Under the pieces are notes generated by a model. That model saw only the letters and a program-made list of their open reading frames with translations. It made no database searches and was not told the origin of the DNA. Below are positions 59,256-64,000 of a DNA stretch of 64,000 bases, one piece after another. Both the position numbers and the translations under genes were made by a program. Each line of letters begins with the position of its first letter. Positions within the stretch are counted from its first letter, which is position 1. The stretch is from Janibacter endophyticus (lineage in GTDB: Bacteria > Actinomycetota > Actinomycetes > Actinomycetales > Dermatophilaceae): positions 1,736,001 through 1,800,000 of the forward strand of contig NZ_JAFEJG010000004.1 in NCBI RefSeq assembly GCF_016888335.1, given 5' to 3'.

Positions 59256-60259
59256 CCGCGACCCACGGCACGCTGACGATCGGTGTCGACATCGGCGGCA
59301 CCAAGGTCTCCGCCGGGGTCGTCGACCGGCACGGCCGCATCGCCTCGCGGACCCGGCGTGACACCCCGCACCGCTCGACCGCCCCGTCCGTCGTCGAGGA
59401 CGCCATCGTCTCGGTCATCGACGAGCTCCTCGCCGGGCCGGAGGGTGGGGGCGTCGGTGCCGTCGGGATCGGGGCGGCCGGGTTCGTCTCCGCGGACGGC
59501 AGCCACGTCGTCTTCGCCCCGCACCTGTCGTGGCGCGACGAGCCGCTGCGCGCCTCGCTCGCCCGGCGCGTCGACCTGCCGATCACCGTCGACAACGACG
59601 CCAACGGCGCGCTGTGGGCCGAGCACCGGTTCGGCGCCGCCCGCTCGACGAGCCACGCCGTGATGATCACCCTCGGCACGGGCATCGGTGGCGCCGTGCT
59701 CGTCGACGGCCGCCTCATGCGCGGACGGTGGGGGATCGCGGGAGAGTTCGGGCACATGCAGGTCGTCCCCGCGGGGCTGCGCTGCGAGTGCGGCAACCGC
59801 GGCTGCTGGGAGCAGTACTCCTCGGGCAACGCCCTCGTCCGCGAGGCCCGCTCGCTCGTCGCTGCGCGCTCGCCCCTGGCCACCGACCTGCTCGCGCGCG
59901 CCGGTGGCGACCCGGCCAACCTCAGCGGGCCGATGATCACCGAGGCCGCTCGGGCGGGGGACCGGACCTCGACCGAGCTGCTCGCCGAGGTCGGCACCTG
60001 GCTGGGCGTCGGCATGGCCAACCTCGCGGCCGCCCTCGACCCGCAGGTCTTCGTCGTCGGGGGCGGCGTGAGCGCGGCCGGGGACCTGCTCCTCGACCCG
60101 GCGCGGGAGGCCTTCGCGCGACAGCTCACCGGCCGCGGATATCGACCTCAGGCTGAGATCGTCGTCGCGACGCTCGGGCCGGAGGCCGGTCTCATCGGCG
60201 CGGCGGCGCTCGCGGAGTCGGCGCTGGCAGGCAGCGGCCCCGAGGGGCACCCGGCATGA
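59252..60259 (+). CDS. ROK-family glucokinase, copy 2
   Basis: 335 residues from GTG 59252. It has IGVDIGGTKVSAGVVDRHGR, ITVDNDANGALWAEH (catalytic Asp), MITLGTGIGGAVLVD, the Zn motif RCECGNRGCWEQYSSG and VFVVGGGVSAAGDLL. It is as complete as copy 1 but clearly diverged (about one-half similar by eye), so the duplication is old. The two may differ in sugar specificity. Overlaps copy 1 and the following EEP gene by four bases each. Confidence 0.9.
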   Translation: MTATHGTLTIGVDIGGTKVSAGVVDRHGRIASRTRRDTPHRSTAPSVVEDAIVSVIDELLAGPEGGGVGAVGIGAAGFVSADGSHVVFAPHLSWRDEPLRASLARRVDLPITVDNDANGALWAEHRFGAARSTSHAVMITLGTGIGGAVLVDGRLMRGRWGIAGEFGHMQVVPAGLRCECGNRGCWEQYSSGNALVREARSLVAARSPLATDLLARAGGDPANLSGPMITEAARAGDRTSTELLAEVGTWLGVGMANLAAALDPQVFVVGGGVSAAGDLLLDPAREAFARQLTGRGYRPQAEIVVATLGPEAGLIGAAALAESALAGSGPEGHPA

Positions 60260-60957
60260 GCCTGCGCATCGCGTCGTACAACATCCGTGCGCTCCAGGAC
60301 GACGTCGCGGCGCTGGCCCGGACGATCCGGGCGATCGACCCCGACGTCCTCTGCCTCCAGGAGGTGCCGTGGCTGCCGCCCGTCGCGGGCCGGGTCACCG
60401 ACCTCGCCCGACGCAGCGGCCTCGTCTGGTCGGGAGCCTCGCAGCGCGGCGGGCAGACCTCGGTGCTCACCAACCTGCGGACCAACGTCGTCTCGGTCCA
60501 GCACCACCGCCTCCCGGCCCACCGCGGGGACCGGCGCGGCTTCGCGGTGACCCGGGTCGCCCCCTTCGGCCGTGCCCCGGTCAACGTCGTGAGCGTCCAC
60601 CTCTCCCTCGACGCCCCGGAGCGGCTCCGGCACGCCCAGCAGATCCTCGCCGCGCTCGACCGGCTGCCGGGACCCGCGCTGCTCGCCGGCGACCTCAACG
60701 AGCAGGAGGACGGCGAGGCGTGGCAGCTCTTCGGCCAGCGGATGCGCGTCGTCAGCCCGCTGACCCCCACCTACCCGGCGAACCTCCCCGAGCGGCTGCT
60801 CGACGTCGTCTTCGCCACCCCGGACGTCACCGTGCTGCCGCACCAGGAGGCGCCCTGGCACTACGAGGACCTCGTCGCGGGCAGCGACCACCGGCCGGTG
60901 TGGGTCGACGTCGACCTGCCCGAGGTCGCGCCCGGTGAGGCCAGATCGGGGGAGTAG
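60256..60957 (+). CDS. Endonuclease/exonuclease/phosphatase (EEP) family protein
   Basis: 233 residues. Motifs of the EEP fold: LRIASYNIRAL (metal-site Asn), VLCLQEVPWL (catalytic Glu), VNVVSVHLSLDAPER (His), LLAGDLNEQEDG (Asp/Asn) and a C-terminal AGSDHRPVWVDV (Asp-His pair). It hydrolyses a phosphodiester or phosphomonoester; the substrate is not determined. ATG overlaps the ROK copy 2 stop. It seems to be soluble. Confidence 0.85.
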   Translation: MSLRIASYNIRALQDDVAALARTIRAIDPDVLCLQEVPWLPPVAGRVTDLARRSGLVWSGASQRGGQTSVLTNLRTNVVSVQHHRLPAHRGDRRGFAVTRVAPFGRAPVNVVSVHLSLDAPERLRHAQQILAALDRLPGPALLAGDLNEQEDGEAWQLFGQRMRVVSPLTPTYPANLPERLLDVVFATPDVTVLPHQEAPWHYEDLVAGSDHRPVWVDVDLPEVAPGEARSGE

Positions 60958-60961
60958 CGGA

Positions 60962-61432
60962 TCAGACGCGGGCGCCGTTGTCGCCCGGGTCCACCCGGTC
61001 ACGGGGCAGCCGCGCGACGAGCGCCCCGAAGCCGGCGACGAGCAGGGCCAGGCCGCACCACCCCCACCACGACGAGAGGCTGTCCCGGCCGAGGAGCGCG
61101 ACGAGCAGCAGGACGGGGCCGAGGACCAGTCCGACGAGCGCGACCCAGAAGGTGCGGTCGCTCGCAGGCGGCAGCGCGGCCGGTGCCGCAGGCTCGAATC
61201 CCTCCTCGGCACCGAAGAGCTCCTCGTCGTCCGAGAGCAGCGCCTTCGCCACGGAGCCGGTCGGGTCGACCCGCCACGGTACCGGCCTCGGGGCCGCCGG
61301 CGGGGCGTCGCCACCCTCGTCGTCGACGGGCGAAGGGGGTGGTCCCGGGGCGTCGTCGAGGCGGGCGACGATGTCGGCGAAGGCCTTGTCGACCTCCTCC
61401 GGACCCAGGGACGAAGAGCTCACGCCCGACAT
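60962..61432 (-). CDS. Small membrane protein with acidic N-terminus
   Basis: 156 residues from ATG 61432. The first 95 are Ser/Pro/Asp/Glu-rich and unstructured (GPPPSPVDDEGGDAPPAAPR). Two TM helices follow (FWVALVGLVLGPVLLLVALLG and WWGWCGLALLVAGFGALVARL). Unknown family. It is convergent with the EEP gene (four-base gap) and divergent from plsC, about 80 bases apart. Confidence 0.65.
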   Translation of the reverse strand: MSGVSSSSLGPEEVDKAFADIVARLDDAPGPPPSPVDDEGGDAPPAAPRPVPWRVDPTGSVAKALLSDDEELFGAEEGFEPAAPAALPPASDRTFWVALVGLVLGPVLLLVALLGRDSLSSWWGWCGLALLVAGFGALVARLPRDRVDPGDNGARV

Positions 61433-61513
61433 CGTCGCACGGGTGCGCGGTCCAGGCCTCCGAGCGCGGTCGCGCCAGGTAGAGTGCGACGCGCCGACCG
61501 GAGGAGAGCAAGG

Positions 61514-62317
61514 GTGCTGTACTGGATTCTCAAGAGGATCATCCTCGGACCCCTCCTCAGGGTGCTCTTCCGACCTCAGGTCGAGGGCCTCGAGAACATC
61601 CCCGAGGACGGTCCCGCGATCCTCGCGAGCAACCACCTGTCCTTCTCGGACTCGATCTTCCTCCCGCTCGTCCTCGACCGGCGGGTCACCTTCCTCGCCA
61701 AGGCCGACTACTTCACCGGCACCGGCATCAAGGGACGGCTCACCGCCTTCTTCATGCGGGGCGTCGGTCAGATCCCGATCAACCGTTCCGGCGGCAAGGC
61801 GAGCGAGGCCGCGCTCAACTCCGGTCTGGCCGTCCTCGAGCGCGGTGAGCTGCTCGGGCTCTACCCCGAGGGCACCCGCTCGCCCGACAGCCGCCTCTAC
61901 CGGGGCCGCACCGGCGTGGCCCGGATGGCGCTGAGCGCCGGCGTCCCGGTCATCCCGGTCGCGATGATCGACACCGACAAGGCGCAGCCGACCGGGCAGG
62001 TCGTCCCGAACATCATGCGCATCGGCATCCGCATCGGTGAGCCGCTCGACTTCTCGCGCTACGAGGGCATGGAGGGCGACCGCTTCGTCCTGCGCTCGGT
62101 GACCGACGAGATCATGTACGAGCTCATGCGGCTCTCCGAGCAGGAGTACGTCGACATGTACGCGACCGCGATGAAGGAGAAGCTCCTCACCCGCGCCCGC
62201 AACCGGGCCCGCCAGCTCCAGGAGGCGGCCAAGCCCGGCAAGGCGGCGCCCGAGCTCGAGGAGGCCCTCGACGCCGGCGACCGGCGGGCCCCTTCGCCCT
62301 GGGCCGAGGACTCCTGA
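61514..62317 (+). CDS. plsC: 1-acyl-sn-glycerol-3-phosphate acyltransferase
   Basis: 267 residues from GTG 61514. The acyltransferase motifs are NHLSFSDSIFL (HxxxxD-type: the His and Asp of NHLSFSD), GQIPINRSGGKASEAALNSG, LGLYPEGTRSPDS and VPVIPVAMIDTDKAQ. An N-terminal hydrophobic segment anchors it to the membrane. It makes phosphatidic acid from lysophosphatidic acid. A C-terminal extension of about 60 charged residues is Ala/Glu-rich. The corresponding mycobacterial gene is Rv2182c, from memory. The gene starts about 80 bases after the divergent membrane gene. Confidence 0.92.
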   Translation: MLYWILKRIILGPLLRVLFRPQVEGLENIPEDGPAILASNHLSFSDSIFLPLVLDRRVTFLAKADYFTGTGIKGRLTAFFMRGVGQIPINRSGGKASEAALNSGLAVLERGELLGLYPEGTRSPDSRLYRGRTGVARMALSAGVPVIPVAMIDTDKAQPTGQVVPNIMRIGIRIGEPLDFSRYEGMEGDRFVLRSVTDEIMYELMRLSEQEYVDMYATAMKEKLLTRARNRARQLQEAAKPGKAAPELEEALDAGDRRAPSPWAEDS

Positions 62318-62325
62318 GGCGCGAC

Positions 62326-63546
62326 GTGGGCGACGCCCGGGGCAGCCGCTACGCCCCGTCCCCCCTCATCGACTCCGCCGCCGGGCGCGGGCTCGCGATC
62401 TACCGGCTGCTCGCCCTCGTCTACGCGAGCGTCGTCGTGTGGACCAACCGCTCCGACCTCGTGCGCCCCGGGGTCGCCGTGGGCGTGCTCGTCGGGCTCC
62501 TCGTGTGGTCGGTCATCGCCCCGCTCTGGCCGCGCCCGACCCGCCTGGCCATCGTCCTCGAGACCCTCGTCGCGGTCACGGCGATCATGCTCACCAACCT
62601 CGCCTACTCCGCCGAGGCCGTGGCCGGCGGCGTCCCGACCCTGCCGACGAACTGGGCGGCGAGCGCCGTCATGGCCGGCGCCCTCTACTCGGGCATCCGT
62701 GGCGGTCTGCTCGTCGCCGTCGTCATCGCCCTGACGAACATCGTCCAGGCCGAGCCGGAGAGCGCGCTGACCTACCACAACATCGTGCTGCTGCTCCTGC
62801 TCGGAGCGCTCGTCGGCCTCGCCGTCAACCTCGCCCGCGAGTCGCAGGTCCGCCTCGAGGCGGCGCTCACCGCCTCGGAGCGGCTCGCCGAGCGCGAGCG
62901 GATCGGCCGGCAGGTCCACGACGGTGTGCTTCAGGCCCTGGCCCTCATCCACCGCAGGGGCGAGGAGATCGGGGGCGAGGCCACGGCCCTCGCCGGCCTC
63001 GCCGCCGACCAGGAGCGGGCGCTGCGCACCCTCATTACCCGCGTCGAGCCGTCCCTGCTCTCCGCCGCCCACCCCGACCTCGGCCGCGGCTACGTCCCCT
63101 TCGCCACGTCGCCGAAGGCCTCGACCCCCGGCGGCCAGGCCGAGGACCTGGCGGCCCTCCTCGCCAGGCACCGCAGCGGCGACGTCGAGGTCGTCCTGCC
63201 GGCCCGCCCCGTCGTCGTCCCGGCAGGGCACGCCCACGAGATCGACGCCGCGGTCGCCGCCGCCCTCGACAACGTCCGGCAGCACGCCGGCGAGGGTGCT
63301 CGCGCCTGGGTCCTCCTCGACACCGCCGGCGACGAACTCGTCGTGACCGTCCGCGACAACGGTGCCGGGATGGCACCGGGTCGCCTCGAGGAGGCCGAGC
63401 GTGAGGGACGCCTCGGGGCGTGCGCCTCCATCGCCGGTCGCGTGCGCGACCTCGAGGGCACCGCGAGCTGGACCTCACGACCCGGGGGCGGATGCACCGT
63501 GACCCTGCACGTCCCGCTGCCCGAGGTGGCAGGCTCTCGGCCATGA
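62326..63546 (+). CDS. macS: MacS-family sensor histidine kinase (NarL-type)
   Basis: 406 residues from GTG 62326. About six hydrophobic segments form the membrane sensor (for example AIYRLLALVYASVVVW and IVLLLLLGALVGLAVNLA). The HisKA_3 dimerisation box is RERIGRQVHDGVLQALALIH, with the phospho-His in HDGVLQ. The ATPase domain has AALDNVRQHAGEGA (N box), RDNGAGMAP and a Gly-rich end PGGGCTVTLHVPL. This is the actinobacterial MacS sensor type, which pairs with the response regulator that starts on its stop codon. The signal is not known. Confidence 0.88.
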   Translation: MGDARGSRYAPSPLIDSAAGRGLAIYRLLALVYASVVVWTNRSDLVRPGVAVGVLVGLLVWSVIAPLWPRPTRLAIVLETLVAVTAIMLTNLAYSAEAVAGGVPTLPTNWAASAVMAGALYSGIRGGLLVAVVIALTNIVQAEPESALTYHNIVLLLLLGALVGLAVNLARESQVRLEAALTASERLAERERIGRQVHDGVLQALALIHRRGEEIGGEATALAGLAADQERALRTLITRVEPSLLSAAHPDLGRGYVPFATSPKASTPGGQAEDLAALLARHRSGDVEVVLPARPVVVPAGHAHEIDAAVAAALDNVRQHAGEGARAWVLLDTAGDELVVTVRDNGAGMAPGRLEEAEREGRLGACASIAGRVRDLEGTASWTSRPGGGCTVTLHVPLPEVAGSRP

Positions 63547-64000
63547 GCGAGCAGCCCGGCCCCGAGACCCACGAGCGGGAGGCGCTCACGGTGCTCGTCG
63601 CCGACGACCACCCGCTGTGGCGCGACGCCCTCGTCGCCGACCTCGAGCAGTCCGGCATCACCGTCGTCGGCACGGCCGCGGACGGCCCCTCGGCGGTCGC
63701 CCGCACACGGGCCACCATCCCTTCGGTCCTCGTCCTCGACCTCAACATGCCCGGTCTGCGGGGCGACGAGGTGTGCGCCGCCATCGCCGACCTGCCGACG
63801 CGCATCCTCATCCTCTCCGCCTCCGGCGAGGAGCCGGACGTCCTCGCGACGATCAAGGCGGGCGCCTCCGGCTACCTCGTGAAGTCGGCCTCCGGCGACG
63901 AGATCCGGCAGGCCGTGCTCGACACCGCAGCCGGCGAGGCGGTCTTCACCCCCGGCCTGGCCGGGATGGTCCTCGGCGAGTTCCGCGACATGCAGGCCGG
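63543..64000 (+). CDS. NarL/LuxR-family response regulator (partial, runs off right edge)
   Basis: 152 codons visible from ATG 63543, overlapping the macS stop (ATGA). The receiver domain shows VLVADDHPLWRDALVADLEQ (acidic pair), the phosphoacceptor Asp in VLDLNMPGLRG, LILSASGEE, and the switch Lys in GASGYLVKSASGDE. The HTH (LuxR type) would lie beyond position 64000. It is the cognate partner of the MacS kinase. Confidence 0.9.
   Translation, partial: MSEQPGPETHEREALTVLVADDHPLWRDALVADLEQSGITVVGTAADGPSAVARTRATIPSVLVLDLNMPGLRGDEVCAAIADLPTRILILSASGEEPDVLATIKAGASGYLVKSASGDEIRQAVLDTAAGEAVFTPGLAGMVLGEFRDMQA

Larger units (their letters stand above)
13891..63103. repeat. Dispersed octamer CGAAGGGG/CCCCTTCG, 36 copies by eye
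   Basis: Copies of CGAAGGGG begin at 14514, 14574, 18548, 24770, 27795, 33697, 33846, 35992, 37442, 39238, 42709, 45059, 45644, 50841, 52749, 56345 and 61331. Copies of the complement begin at 13891, 14963, 16791, 24334, 26142, 27453, 28470, 30014, 30875, 36916, 37474, 38303, 39375, 42742, 45674, 57773, 60561, 62289 and 63096. Only one (11390) occurs before 13 kb. Orientation is balanced (17 against 19). Three terminators use it as both arm ends. Most others are inside genes, often as a Pro-Phe or Glu-Gly codon pair. Copies may have been missed. Confidence 0.75.

Noticed and set aside
56528-60250. 1240-codon minus-strand open frame
   Set aside because: Runs antisense over at least five genes with recognised motifs and four-base overlaps. 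No conserved domain in its own translation.
13891-63103. CGAAGGGG as a chromosome-orienting signal (KOPS/AIMS type)
   Set aside because: The two orientations occur in nearly equal number over the window, so there is no strand skew.
1-64000. tRNA, rRNA or origin of replication
   Set aside because: No cloverleaf with a GTTCGAATC-like T-loop in a valid context, no rRNA-like stretch and no DnaA-box cluster was found on either strand by eye.

Overview
The window is very GC-rich DNA with GTG/TTG starts, many four-base start/stop overlaps, a bcc-aa3 respiratory supercomplex, mycobacterial-type adenosine kinase, lipB, DUF3043 and MacS-type signalling genes. This points to an Actinomycetota chromosome, most likely Micrococcales (an Intrasporangiaceae-like organism is my guess; no rRNA is present to test it). 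From about 13 kb onward the gene order resembles, from memory, the Mycobacterium tuberculosis stretch Rv2182c to Rv2217 (plsC, ArsA-like, SRPBCC, fadD15, GIY-YIG exonuclease, trpD, ctaE-qcrCAB, ctaC/F, adoK, erpA, glycerate kinase, gcvT, pepB, sucB, lipB). I treat this part as core chromosome.

Region 1 (1-13,050) is accessory DNA and heavily rearranged. It opens with the end of an IS3-family element. It then carries a K+ channel, a CaCA antiporter, a lactonase gene broken by an inversion, a truncated Kef antiporter, a frameshifted small gene, a hydrolase, a serine resolvase with a large dyad next to it, and a sensor kinase killed by an amber codon in its H-box. A metal-type DUF305 / beta-propeller lipoprotein pair follows. 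After that come an oxidoreductase remnant, a second IS3 remnant whose transposase tail is fused to an abortive-infection-like gene, a Fic remnant and two unrecognised genes. The word CGAAGGGG, common in the rest of the window, is almost absent here, which fits foreign origin.

Region 2 (13,057-33,300) holds treZ-treY (trehalose from glycogen), a small membrane protein, lipB, a membrane Ser/Thr kinase-like gene, a 25-bp tandem repeat, and a minus-strand run pepA-lpdA-sucB-TIGR01777. gcvT and a small partner, a domain-permuted CoA transferase, DUF3043, an M20 dipeptidase, a tocopherol-cyclase-like protein and a glutathionyl-hydroquinone-reductase-like protein follow.

Region 3 (33,300-54,260) starts with a two-gene membrane/HTH module behind twin perfect dyads. 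Then come an AAE transporter, glycerate kinase, erpA, adoK, aat and ctaC-ctaD-ctaF. An L,D-transpeptidase, a zincin and an MFS exporter separate these from the minus-strand block ctaE-qcrC-qcrA-qcrB. Together ctaCDEF and qcrCAB encode the menaquinol:oxygen supercomplex. A lone receiver and trpD diverge from ctaE. A DEDD exonuclease/GIY-YIG fusion and a stand-alone Lrp ligand domain end the region.

Region 4 (54,285-64,000) has a long-chain acyl-CoA ligase, then a plus-strand run: two SRPBCC proteins, a P-loop-less ArsA-like protein and its small partner, two tandem ROK sugar kinases, an EEP phosphatase, plsC, and a MacS kinase with a response regulator cut by the window edge. The main cross-window observation is a strand-unbiased octamer, CGAAGGGG, which I counted 36 times in the core region. 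It forms both arms of three terminator hairpins, as uptake sequences do in some competent bacteria. No tRNA, rRNA or CRISPR array was found.
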